Positions 53,192 through 61,794 of a stretch of 64,000 nucleotides of DNA are shown here, in pieces (position 1 is the stretch's first letter; the number at the start of each line of letters is the position of its first letter). Source of the stretch: Pseudomonas plecoglossicida NBRC 103162 = DSM 15088 (GTDB lineage: Bacteria; Pseudomonadota; Gammaproteobacteria; Pseudomonadales; Pseudomonadaceae). Below the pieces are notes generated by a model. That model ran no database searches. It was not told where the DNA came from and worked only from the letters and a program-made list of their open reading frames with translations. A program made the position numbers and the translations under genes. The DNA lies in the NCBI RefSeq assembly GCF_000730665.1, contig NZ_BBIV01000032.1, positions 1 to 64,000 on the forward strand. Reading direction: 5' to 3'.

Positions 53192-53983
53192 ATGTCCCTG
53201 AACGCCGAACAGATCGCCGAATACCGCGCCTTCGCCGAGCAACTGGCCGATGCCGCTGCCGCCGCGATCCAGCCGTACTTTCGCGCCAGCCTGGACGTCG
53301 AGGACAAGGGCGGGCGTTTGTACGACCCGGTGACCGTGGCCGACAAGGCGGCTGAAGACGCCATGCGCGCGTTGATCCAGGCGCGCTACCCCGAGCACGG
53401 CATTCTCGGTGAAGAGGCGGGCGTGGCCGTGGGCAGCAGCCCGCTGACCTGGGTGCTCGACCCCATCGACGGTACCCGCGCCTTCATCACCGGCCTGCCG
53501 CTGTGGGGCACATTGATTGCCTTGAACGATGGCACCCGCCCGGTGCTGGGGGTGATGAACCAGCCGTTCACCGGCGAGCGTTTCGTCGGTACCCCAGCGG
53601 GTGCCTGGCGCAGTGGCACGCCGCTGAAGACGCGGGCCTGTGCCGACCTGGCTTCGGCCACCCTGATGTGCACCACACCCGACATGTTCGACACGGCTGC
53701 GCGCAAGACCGCGTTCGAGACCGTGGCCGGCAAGGCGCGGCTGATGCGCTACGGTGGCGACTGCTATGCGTACTGCATGCTGGCCTCGGGCTTCGTCGAC
53801 GTGATCGTCGAGGCGAGCCTGCAGCCTTATGACGTTCAGGCCCTGATGCCGATCATCGAAGGGGCAGGCGGGGTGATGACAGCCTGGGACGGCAGCTCGG
53901 CGCAGGATGGCGGGTGCGTGGTGGCCTGTGGCGATCCGGTGCTGCATGCGCAGATGGTGGAGATGTTGCGCCACGCCATGTGA
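53192..53983 (+). CDS. inositol-monophosphatase-family phosphatase (HisN-like)
   Basis: A 263-aa metal-dependent phosphatase. Metal-binding sites are ILGEEAG (Glu) and WVLDPIDGTRAFITGLPLWGT (DPxDGT); the C-terminal GSASLQPYDVQAL-type region reads EASLQPYDVQALMPIIEGAGGV. This DPIDGTRxF variant is typical of HisN-type histidinol-phosphatases, which finish step 8 of histidine synthesis in some bacteria; a CysQ or inositol phosphatase role cannot be excluded. The start at MSLNAEQIAEY is normal. It is divergent from the Usp gene. Confidence 0.85.
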   Translation: MSLNAEQIAEYRAFAEQLADAAAAAIQPYFRASLDVEDKGGRLYDPVTVADKAAEDAMRALIQARYPEHGILGEEAGVAVGSSPLTWVLDPIDGTRAFITGLPLWGTLIALNDGTRPVLGVMNQPFTGERFVGTPAGAWRSGTPLKTRACADLASATLMCTTPDMFDTAARKTAFETVAGKARLMRYGGDCYAYCMLASGFVDVIVEASLQPYDVQALMPIIEGAGGVMTAWDGSSAQDGGCVVACGDPVLHAQMVEMLRHAM

Positions 53984-54108
53984 GGGTTTGGCTGACTGTA
54001 CCGGCGATGAGGCCATGACAGGCATCGCACTTTTTCCATTTTCCGGGCTCTATGCTTGGTCAGGCCGCGTCGATCCCCAGCACGGCCGCCGATCCTGTCC
54101 CGGTGCCG

Positions 54109-54840
54109 ATGGTTGCAAGCAAACCCGAATTCTTCCCCCGGCTGCTGCTGGCAGCCGCCCTGGTCTGCCTCGGCGCCTGCACCCAGCAACAAGGCCGCGA
54201 CATCGTCAGCCAGTTCGGCGACGGCAAGCCCAGCGAGCTGTTCCAGACCAGTGTCGACCGCATGGCCACCCTGGCGATGCGCGACAACCTGCAGAGCCTG
54301 TACTTGCTGATGAGCAAGCTGTACCTGCGCAACCCCAACCAGTTGAAACTCTCCGGCTACCTCGACGCCGCCACCGCCGAACGCCAGATCCGCCTGGCCA
54401 TCGAACAGCGCCAGCCCTTGCCGCAGCTGGGCAACCGGCGCGACCTGGCGGCCCTGAGCTATGCCCTGAGCCCCGAGTTTCGTGGCGACCGGGTCGGCGC
54501 CTTCATCTACGCGATCGGCAGCATGCTGGTCACCGCGCACGGCGGGCGCACCGAGTTCTACATGACCGATACCCTCGACCCGCTGTTCATCAACAACGCC
54601 GCCCGCAACATCGAGAAGGCGACCTGGATGCTGAGCCAGCGCCAGGATGCCAATGGCGTGCTGCTGCTGTTCTCCAACGAGATCTCCGAGGAGGGCAGCA
54701 ACCTGAGTTTCGCCGTCGAGTTCGGCAAGATCGTGGCCCGTCTGGATCTGCTGGCCGAGTTGCTGGACGAGCGCTACCGGCGCATCGGGCTCAACTACGC
54801 GCAAAGCCTGTTGCTGATGAACTTCCTGCCGGTGCAGTGA
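54109..54840 (+). CDS. conserved lipoprotein, function unknown
   Basis: A 243-aa lipoprotein: FPRLLLAAALVCLGAC is a lipobox-type signal, with Cys as the lipidated residue. The mature part is mostly helical, with two conserved-looking blocks (RNIEKATWMLSQRQDANGVLLLFSNEIS and RYRRIGLNYAQSLLLMNFLPVQ). I do not recognise it. An alternative ATG 57 bp earlier would lengthen the N-terminus without a proper signal. It converges on the LysR remnant, overlapping its 3' end by 46 bp. Confidence 0.7.
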   Translation: MVASKPEFFPRLLLAAALVCLGACTQQQGRDIVSQFGDGKPSELFQTSVDRMATLAMRDNLQSLYLLMSKLYLRNPNQLKLSGYLDAATAERQIRLAIEQRQPLPQLGNRRDLAALSYALSPEFRGDRVGAFIYAIGSMLVTAHGGRTEFYMTDTLDPLFINNAARNIEKATWMLSQRQDANGVLLLFSNEISEEGSNLSFAVEFGKIVARLDLLAELLDERYRRIGLNYAQSLLLMNFLPVQ

Positions 54841-55624
54841 AAGGCGTCACGCGCTGGGGTTGAGCAGGGCTCGAATTCCTCCAGCAGCCACTCGCGCAAG
54901 CGTCGGCAACTGGAGTCATGTTCCTTGTCTTCGTTGAACGCCAGGAAGTGGAAGGTGTCCTTGAGCACCAGTTCCTGCGCCACCGGTCGCACCAGCAGGC
55001 CCTGTTCCACCAACGGCGACACCAGGTGATGCCAGCCCAGCGCCACGCCCTGGTTGCTCAGCGCCAGTTGCACCAGCAGGTTGTAGTCGTTGGCATTGAA
55101 GAAATGCGGTGCGGTGCTGGCGCGGCTCTTGAGGTCGACGTCATGGAAGGCCAGCCAGACGTTCCAGTCCACGTGCTCGGCCACCTGCGAGCGGCCATAG
55201 GGGCTGAGGTTGAGCAGCGAGCCATCGCGCAAGCCCTCCAGCGTGCGCAGCTCGGGGTGCGCGGCCAGGTACTGCGGGCTGCACACTGGGTAGATCACGT
55301 CGTGGTTCAACGAGTGGCAAGCGTAGCCGGCCTGGATCTTGCCCAGCTTGGTGATGTAGATGTCCGGTCGTACCCCCGGCTCCATGGCAAGGAAGTTCTG
55401 GGTGGTCACCAGGCTGATGTCGATGTCCGGGTTCTGCGCGAAGAACTTGGGCATCCGTGGCCCCAGCCACAGGGCGGCAAACGCCGGTGAGCAGCACAGG
55501 GTGACCACGTGCTTGGGGTTGGTGTTGCTGCGGATGCGCTCGGCGGCCTGGGAGATGTTGACGAACGATAATTGCACCGCATCGAAGAAGATCGAGCCGG
55601 CCACGCTCAGTTCCACCGCCCGGC
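54795..55624 (-). pseudogene. LysR regulator lacking its DNA-binding domain
   Basis: Only the effector-binding domain of a LysR-type regulator remains (about 276 aa: from RAVELSVAGSIFFDAVQLSF to the stop). The N-terminal HTH (about 55-60 residues) is missing, because within about 10 bp the sequence changes into a divergent ABC ATPase gene. The remnant resembles the regulators beside choline/choline-sulfate or betaine genes, judged from position and similarity to memory of those proteins. The C-terminus overlaps the lipoprotein gene. It is non-functional as a DNA-binding regulator. Confidence 0.75.
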
Positions 55625-55630
55625 CCGGCC
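55610..55630. other. deletion junction between LysR and proV remnants
   Basis: Homology to the LysR gene (reverse) runs to about 55624 and homology to proV (forward) begins at about 55627. The GC-rich CGGCCCGGCC at 55621-55630 could be microhomology at the joint. The missing DNA should have held the LysR HTH, a divergent promoter and the first half of proV. Confidence 0.6.
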
Positions 55631-56259
55631 TGGCCCGGGCACTGGCCAACGACCCGACCATCCTGCTGATGGACGAAGCCTTCTCCGCCCTCGACCCGCT
55701 GATCCGCAGCGAGATGCAGGGCGAGCTGATGCGCCTGCAGGCCGAGCAGCAGCGTACCATCATCTTCATTTCCCACGACATCGAGGAAGCCATCCGCATC
55801 GGCCATCGCATCGCGATCATGGAAGGCGGCCGCGTGGTGCAGATCGGCACTCCGCAGGAGCTGATCAACCAGCCGGCCAATGACTACGTGCGCACCTTCT
55901 TCAAGAGCTTCGACAGCTCGCGGGTGCTCAAGGCCGGCGATGTGGCCCGGCTGGACCCGGCGGTAGTGTGCAAGGTCAACGGCAAGGCGCCGAGCTTCCA
56001 GCCCGGGGTGCCGTTCGGCTACCTGGTGGACGAGCGCGGCCAGTTGCTGGGTGTGGTCGACACCGACGCCCAGGGCGCCAGCGTCAGTGAGCGCTACAGC
56101 CTGCACGAGCAGCAGCCGGTGTACACCGACACGCCGCTGCACGAGGTGCTGGGGATCGCGGCGAACCTGCCGTATCCGGTACCGGTGCTCGACCGCCAGG
56201 GCGCCTTCAAGGGCACCCTGTCGAAGAACGAGCTGCTGCAGACCCTGAGCCGCCACTAA
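55627..56259 (+). pseudogene. proV: proV remnant: glycine betaine ABC transporter ATPase, 5' truncated
   Basis: 211 codons of a ProV/OpuAA-type ATPase remain. The segment GLARALANDPTILLMDEAFSALDPLIR contains the end of the signature and Walker B, followed by ISHDIEEAIRIGHRIAIM and a C-terminal CBS-domain pair. About 180-190 N-terminal residues with Walker A, the Q-loop and most of the signature are lost, so it cannot hydrolyse ATP. It abuts the reverse-strand LysR remnant. It is followed 21 bp later by proW. Confidence 0.82.
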
Positions 56260-56280
56260 TCCACCAAGAGGTTTGCCCTC

Positions 56281-57234
56281 ATGTCCGAATTCAGCCTGCT
56301 CGACCCGTTCCAGGCGGCCACCATTCCCCTGGGCGACTGGGTGACCGCCACCCTCAACTTCCTTGTGCACAACTTCCGTGAAGTGTTCCGCGCCATCCGC
56401 TGGCCGATCGACCAAGTACTCAACGGCATCGAATTCACCCTGTAGAGCATCCCGCCGACCATCGGCATCCTGCTGTCGTCGCTGCTCGGCTGGCAACTGG
56501 CGGGCAAGCGCATGGCCTTGCTGTGCTTCGTCACCCTGACGCTGCTGGGCTTGATCGGTGTGTGGTCGGAGTCGATGACCACCTTGGCGTTGGTGCTCAC
56601 CTCGGTGTTCTTCTGCGCGGTGATCGGCATTCCCTTAGGCATTCTCTGCGCCCGCAGCGACGCCGTGGAACGCATCATCCGGCCGTTGCTCGACGCCATG
56701 CAGACGCTGCCGGCGTTCGTCTACCTGGTGCCGGTGGTGATGCTGTTCGGCATCGGCAACGTGCCCGGGGTGCTGGTGACCATCGTGTTCGCCTTGCCGC
56801 CGCTGGTGCGCCTGACCAACCTGGGGATACGCCAGGTACCGGAGGACAAGATCGAAGCCGCCCGCGCCTTTGGCTGCACACCGCGGCAGATGCTGACTCG
56901 GGTGCAACTGCCGCTGGCCACCTCGACCATCATGGCCGGCCTCAACCAGACCCTGATGCTGTCGCTGTCGATGGTGGTGATCGCCTCGATGATCTCTGTC
57001 GGCGGCCTGGGCCAGATGGTACTGCGCGGCATCGGCCGCCTGGACATGGGCCTGGCCACGGTCGGTGGCGTTGGCCTGGTGCTGCTGGCGATCTTCCTCG
57101 ACCGCCTGACCCAGGCCATGGGCGCGCGCAGCAGTGCCGACCCGAGCCTGCGCTGGTATCACACCGGCCCCGTGGGCGTGGTCCTGCGCCTGTGTGGTGC
57201 AGGGCAGGTGCAAGGGCGGCGCAAGACCGCCTGA
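56281..57234 (+). pseudogene. proW: proW, betaine ABC transporter permease, with in-frame amber stop
   Basis: The frame reads MSEFSLLDPFQAATIPLGDW ... IEFTL, then TAG at 56443-56445 (codon 55), then continues SIPPTIGILLSSLLGWQL through an intact permease (LVPVVMLFGIGN, EDKIEAARAFGCTPRQML, SVGGLGQMV). A CAG-to-TAG change would produce it. The rest keeps all transmembrane parts of ProW/OpuAB. As written only a 54-aa peptide would be made unless translation restarts at the internal Met of MALLCFV or the stop is suppressed. Confidence 0.8.
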
Positions 57235-57289
57235 CTGCTGACACATTCGAACTGCCGCACACGACAAAAACACAAGAAGGTACGCGACG

Positions 57290-58318
57290 ATGTTGGAATC
57301 CAAGTTCTCCCGCAGCATCCTGCAAGGCGCCAGTGCCCTGGCCCTGGTGATCGCCTCGCTGTGCGCAAGCGCAGCCTCGGACAAGCCCGGCGAAGGGGTC
57401 AAGGTCACGCCGATCTTCCCGTCCATCGCCGAAGAACGCTTCCGCGGCGAAGTCGCCATGGAGGGCCTGCGCGAACTGGGCTACAAGGTCCAGGAGCCGA
57501 AGGAGACCGAGTACGGCGTGATGATGGTAGCACTGGCCAATGGCGATGCCGACTTCACCGTGCACCTGTGGGAAAAGCTCCACGACAAGTTCTACCAGCA
57601 GGCCGGTGGCGATGAGGTGATGGTCAAGACCGGCAACATCCTGCCAGGCGTGAGCCAGGGCCACCTGATCGACAAGAAAACCGCCGACCAGTACAACATC
57701 AAGTACATCACCGACCTGAAGAAGCCCGAGATCGCCAAGCTGTTCGATACCGACGGCGACGGCAAGGCCGACATGACCGGCTGCAACCCTGGCTGGGGCT
57801 GCGAACTGGTGATCGCCCACCACATGAAGGCCTACGATCTGGGCAAGACTGTCAATGTCAACCAGGGCTCGTACTTCGCGCTGATGGCCGACACCATCAC
57901 GCGCTACAAGGAAGGCAAGCCGATCCTGTACTTCACCTGGGTGCCGCAGTGGATCGCCAGTGTGCTGGTGGAGGGCAAGGATGTGGTCTGGCTGGAAGTG
58001 CCCAAGACCGACCTGCCGGACGGCAACAATGACGTCGACACGATGTATCAGGGCAAGAACCTCGGTTTTGCCGTGGACAAGGTCGTGGCGGTGCTGAACA
58101 AGGACTTTGCCGAAGACAACCCGGCGGCTGTGAAATTTCTATCGCTGGTGCAGATCAGCACCGCTGACGAAAGCAACCAGAACCTGAAGATGCAGCAGGG
58201 CGAGAAGAAACCTGCCGACATCACCCGCCATGCCAAGGAGTGGGTCGCCGCCCACCGGCAGCAGTTCGACGAGTGGCTGCAGGCGTCGCGTGCGGCTGCC
58301 ACCCAGGCCAGCAACTAA
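57290..58318 (+). CDS. proX: glycine/proline betaine-binding protein
   Basis: A 342-aa ProX-type periplasmic binding protein with signal peptide (LALVIASLCASAAS). It closely matches E. coli ProX in its ligand-binding blocks: VHLWEKLHDKFY, LIDKKTADQYN, GKADMTGCNPGWGCE, ADTITRYKEGKPILYFTWVPQW and the AKEWVAAHRQQFDEWL end. The trio of Trp residues that cage the betaine headgroup can be seen. It is intact although the ATPase and permease of the same cluster are damaged, so it may be orphaned or serve another permease. It lies 55 bp after proW. Confidence 0.9.
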   Translation: MLESKFSRSILQGASALALVIASLCASAASDKPGEGVKVTPIFPSIAEERFRGEVAMEGLRELGYKVQEPKETEYGVMMVALANGDADFTVHLWEKLHDKFYQQAGGDEVMVKTGNILPGVSQGHLIDKKTADQYNIKYITDLKKPEIAKLFDTDGDGKADMTGCNPGWGCELVIAHHMKAYDLGKTVNVNQGSYFALMADTITRYKEGKPILYFTWVPQWIASVLVEGKDVVWLEVPKTDLPDGNNDVDTMYQGKNLGFAVDKVVAVLNKDFAEDNPAAVKFLSLVQISTADESNQNLKMQQGEKKPADITRHAKEWVAAHRQQFDEWLQASRAAATQASN

Positions 58319-58362
58319 TCTGTTCCACCTTCAGTGGCCTCATCCGTGTAGTGAGTCGAACC

Positions 58363-59418
58363 ATGAGCCATTTCGAAAGCATCCTCAAGAACACCAACCT
58401 GGCCCACCTCGACCCGGCCAGCCGCGACGCACTGTCGCTGCCGTGCCGGCGGGTGGCCTTCGTCCTGCGCGAGCACTTCTCGATGATGGCCTTCACCGCC
58501 GCCATGGATACCCTGGTCACTGCCAACCTGATGAGTGCCACGCCGCTGTTCCTCATCCAGGTGGTGGGCGAGGGCGCCCAGGTGATGAGCGACCTGGGCA
58601 TCGCCTTGCCGGTCACTACCCCCTTGGCCGAGCTGCAGCTGCAAGGCCTGGACAGCCTGCTGGTGTGCGGGGGCTTGCGTGTGCGCCTGGAGCCTTCGGC
58701 ACTGCTGCGCAGCAAGTTGCGCCATGCCGAGCAGTTCGGTTGTCAGCTGGGCGGGCTGTGGAATGGTGCGTATTTCCTCGCCGAAGCGGGTTTGCTCAAC
58801 GACCACGATTGCGCGTTCCATCCCGACGGCCGGGCGATGATGAGCGAGCTGTTTCCCAAGGTTCGCATCAGCCGCCAGGCCCATGTGCTGGACCGCCGGC
58901 GCATGAGTTGCGCCGGCGCCAGCAGTGCGCTGGACATGATGCTGGCCCTGCTCGAGCAGCAGGGCGGTGAAGGTTTGCGCCGGGCGGTGGAGCAGATGCT
59001 GGCGTGTGATCGCGCGCGGGGGGCGGGCGACCTGCCGGCCAGTGCACCGGAGATCGACCCGAGCCTGCCGCGTGGCGTGCGCCTGGCCCTGGAGCTGATG
59101 CATGCCAATATCGAAGACCCGATCGGCATCGACGAAATTGCCGAGCACGCCGGCTTGTCGCGCCGCCATCTGGAGCGCCTGTTCCGCCGCCACGTGCAGG
59201 CCACGCCGCCGCGCTATTACCTGGAGTTGCGCCTGACCCATGCTCGCCAGTTGTTGCAGCACACCAGCAAATCGTTGACCGAAGTCGCGGTGGCCAGCGG
59301 GTTCGTCAGCTTCCCGCATTTCTACCGGCGTTTCCGCGAGCTCTTTGCCATTGCGCCCAGGCAGTTCCGGGCGCGTAGTCAGGGGTGGGTGGGGCGGGAG
59401 GAAGCGGTTGTGCACTGA
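58363..59418 (+). CDS. GlxA-family AraC-type regulator
   Basis: A 351-aa regulator. An N-terminal DJ-1/PfpI-like (GATase1) domain, FSMMAFTAAMDTL through LDMMLALLEQQGG, precedes a C-terminal AraC HTH pair (IDEIAEHAGLSRRHLERLFRRHVQATPPRYYLELRL and VAVASGFVSFPHFYRRFRELFAIAPRQFRAR). Members of this group (GbdR, CdhR, ArgR) often control use of betaine, carnitine or arginine; given its place after the betaine transport genes a betaine-related role is likely but unproven. 44 bp after proX. Confidence 0.85.
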   Translation: MSHFESILKNTNLAHLDPASRDALSLPCRRVAFVLREHFSMMAFTAAMDTLVTANLMSATPLFLIQVVGEGAQVMSDLGIALPVTTPLAELQLQGLDSLLVCGGLRVRLEPSALLRSKLRHAEQFGCQLGGLWNGAYFLAEAGLLNDHDCAFHPDGRAMMSELFPKVRISRQAHVLDRRRMSCAGASSALDMMLALLEQQGGEGLRRAVEQMLACDRARGAGDLPASAPEIDPSLPRGVRLALELMHANIEDPIGIDEIAEHAGLSRRHLERLFRRHVQATPPRYYLELRLTHARQLLQHTSKSLTEVAVASGFVSFPHFYRRFRELFAIAPRQFRARSQGWVGREEAVVH

Positions 59419-59623
59419 GGCTTAATGTTGCACTTTCGGGCCTCATCGCGCACCCCGCCCAAGCACCTGGCCGCTGTCCGCCCACCCAATCCACAGGTCG
59501 CATTGCCCAACCCCCACCTTTTGCTTAGTGTATCGTCCAATGACCGTGAACGACCGCGACCACAGGCCCCGGAGCCCGTAGGAAGCGGCGCCCAGAAAAA
59601 TAAAGACAACGAGTGCCTTGCCT

Positions 59624-60580
59624 ATGGAAAGCCGCCTGCTGAGCGAGCGCAGTAGCGTGTTCCATCACGCCGACCCGTATGCTGTGTCCGATTACGTCAA
59701 CCGGCACGTGGGCCAGCACTGCATTGGCTTGTCGCGCACCACCCATCCCCAGGCGAGCCTCAGCCATCGCAAGTTCGCCGACCTCGACCTGTGCCGTATC
59801 AGCTACGGCGGCAGTGTGCGGGTCACATCGCCGGCGCTGGAAACCATCTACCACCTGCAGGTGTTGCTCAACGGCAACTGCCTGTGGCGCGGCCATCAGC
59901 GCGAGCACCACCTGGTACCTGGCGAGTTGCTGCTGATCAATCCGGACGATCCGGTCGACCTGACCTACTCGGACGATTGCGAAAAGTTCATCCTCAAGGT
60001 GCCCACCCGGTTGCTCGACTCGATCTGCGAAGAGCAGCGCTGGCAACGGCCGGAAGGCGGGGTGCGATTCTTGCGCAACCATTATCGGCTGGACGAACTG
60101 GACGGTTTCGTCAACCTGCTGGCCATGGTCTGCCATGAGGCCGAGGTGATCGATTCGCTACCCCGTGTGCAGGGGCACTACAGCGAGATCGTGGCGAGCA
60201 AGCTGCTGACCTTGATGAGCACCAACATCCGCCGCGAGCGCCTGGGCAGCCCCGGGGCGGGCCTTGAGCGGATCCTCGACCATATCGATCGCAACCTGAA
60301 GCTCGAGCTGGCGGCCGAGACGTTGGCGGAGCAGGCGTGCATGAGCGTGCGGTCGTTGTATGCGCTGTTCGACCGGCACCTGGGCACCACACCCAAGCAG
60401 TACGTGCGCCAGCGCAAACTGGAGCGCGTGCATGCGTGCCTGAGCGATGGCAGTTGCACGGTGCGCAGTGTGACCGAATTGGCCATGGATTATGGCTTTT
60501 TGCATCTGGGGCGGTTTTCGGAGATTTATCGGCAGCGGTTTGGTGAGCTGCCTTCGGAGACGTTCAGGCAGCGGCGCTGA
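59624..60580 (+). CDS. benR: BenR/XylS-type AraC activator
   Basis: A 318-aa AraC/XylS regulator. It resembles XylS throughout as I recall it: FHHADPYAVSDYVNRHVG, LDLCRISYGGSVRV, YHLQVLLNGNCLWRGH, LLLINPDDPVDLTYSDDCEKFIL, and the C-terminal HTH blocks (LAEQACMSVRSLYALFDRHLGTTPKQYVRQRKLERV and LAMDYGFLHLGRFSEIYRQRFGELPSETFR). In P. putida BenR activates benABCD for benzoate dioxygenation. No ben genes follow it here, so its target must lie elsewhere or be lost. The start at MESRLLSERSS matches the XylS N-terminus. Confidence 0.88.
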   Translation: MESRLLSERSSVFHHADPYAVSDYVNRHVGQHCIGLSRTTHPQASLSHRKFADLDLCRISYGGSVRVTSPALETIYHLQVLLNGNCLWRGHQREHHLVPGELLLINPDDPVDLTYSDDCEKFILKVPTRLLDSICEEQRWQRPEGGVRFLRNHYRLDELDGFVNLLAMVCHEAEVIDSLPRVQGHYSEIVASKLLTLMSTNIRRERLGSPGAGLERILDHIDRNLKLELAAETLAEQACMSVRSLYALFDRHLGTTPKQYVRQRKLERVHACLSDGSCTVRSVTELAMDYGFLHLGRFSEIYRQRFGELPSETFRQRR

Positions 60581-60583
60581 CTG

Positions 60584-60623
60584 CACCGGCCTCATCGCCG
60601 GCAAGCCGGCGATGAGGCCGGTG
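60584..60623. terminator. long perfect hairpin between convergent genes
   Basis: Two 19-bp perfectly complementary arms surround a 2-nt AA loop. It contains the ATCGCCGGC/GCCGGCGAT core seen in the repeats at 16.5 kb and 41.9 kb. It lies between the benR stop and the acyl-CoA dehydrogenase stop and should act as a bidirectional terminator. Confidence 0.7.
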
Positions 60624-60626
60624 GCA

Positions 60627-61778
60627 TCACAACGGATAGTGCTTCAACTCCCGCGCAATCAGCATCCGCTGGATCTCGCTGGACCCTTCATAGATCTGGG
60701 TGATCCGCGCATCCCGGTAATGCCGCTCCACCGGGTAATCCTCCAGGTAGCCATACCCGCCATGCACCTGGATCGCCATCGAACAGACCCGCTCGGCCAT
60801 TTCCGAGGCGAACAGCTTGGCTTGGGAAGCCTCCGAAAGACACGGCCTGCCAGCACTGCGCAGGCGCGCGGCATGCAGGATCAGCAGGCGCGCGGCATTG
60901 ATCTGGACCTGCATGTCGGCCAGCAGGTTGGCGATGCTCTGGTGCTCGTTGATCGGCTTGCCGAACTGTACCCGGTCGCGCGAATACAAAAGCGCCGCCT
61001 CGAACGCGGCACGGGCGATCCCCAGTGCCTGGGCCCCTATACCGATACGCCCACCTTCGAGGTTGGACAGGGCAATGGCCAGGCCCTTGCCGCGTTCGCC
61101 CAGCAGGTTGGCCGCCGGAATTCGGCAGTTGTCGAACGTCACGGCGCAGGTGTCGGAGGCGCGAATGCCCATCTTGTGTTCGCTGCGGTCGACCTTGAAG
61201 CCTGGGTTGTCGGTCGGCACCAGGAAGGCCGACAGGCCTTTCTTGCCCAGCTCCGGGTCGGTCACGGCAAACACGATCGCCAGCCCGGCACGACGGGCAT
61301 TGCTGACGAACTGCTTGGCGCCATTGATCACCCACTCGCCGTCGATCAGCTCTGCCCGGGTACGCAGGTTGTGTGCCTCGGAGCCCGCTTGCGGCTCGGT
61401 CAGGCAGAAGCAGCCGATCACCTCGCCACTGGCCAGGCGCGGCAGCCATGCCTGCTGTTGCTCGGGTGTGCCGTAGGCCAGCAGCGGGCCGCAACCCACC
61501 GAGTTGTGGATACTCATCATCGCCCCGGTGGCGCCGCAGCCGGCGGCGATTTCCTCGACCGCCAGGGCATAGGCGACGTAGTCGGTGTAGCTGCCGCCGA
61601 ACTGCTCGGGCACGACCATGCCCAGCAGGCCCAGCTCACCCATCTTGCGTACCACGCCGTCGTCGATCCAGCCGGCCTTTTCCCAGGCCTGTGCGTGCGG
61701 GGCGATCTCGCCACGGGCAAAATCCCGGGCCATGTCGCGGATCATGATCTGCTCTTCGCTCAGTTCCAGGTCTTGCAT
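60627..61778 (-). CDS. acyl-CoA dehydrogenase (short/branched-chain type, isobutyryl-CoA-like)
   Basis: A 383-aa flavoenzyme. FAD/substrate signatures: CFCLTEPQAGSEAHN, FVSNARRAGLAIVF (Trp replaced region), QVHGGYGYLEDYPVERHYRDARITQIYEGSSEIQR. The catalytic Glu is in QIYEGSSE. The gene pairs with a 3-hydroxyisobutyryl-CoA hydrolase, so it is probably the isobutyryl-CoA dehydrogenase step of valine breakdown (inference). 16 bp separate it from that gene, in the same direction. Confidence 0.88.
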   Translation of the reverse strand: MQDLELSEEQIMIRDMARDFARGEIAPHAQAWEKAGWIDDGVVRKMGELGLLGMVVPEQFGGSYTDYVAYALAVEEIAAGCGATGAMMSIHNSVGCGPLLAYGTPEQQQAWLPRLASGEVIGCFCLTEPQAGSEAHNLRTRAELIDGEWVINGAKQFVSNARRAGLAIVFAVTDPELGKKGLSAFLVPTDNPGFKVDRSEHKMGIRASDTCAVTFDNCRIPAANLLGERGKGLAIALSNLEGGRIGIGAQALGIARAAFEAALLYSRDRVQFGKPINEHQSIANLLADMQVQINAARLLILHAARLRSAGRPCLSEASQAKLFASEMAERVCSMAIQVHGGYGYLEDYPVERHYRDARITQIYEGSSEIQRMLIARELKHYPL

Positions 61779-61794
61779 CTGTGTACTCCCGGGC

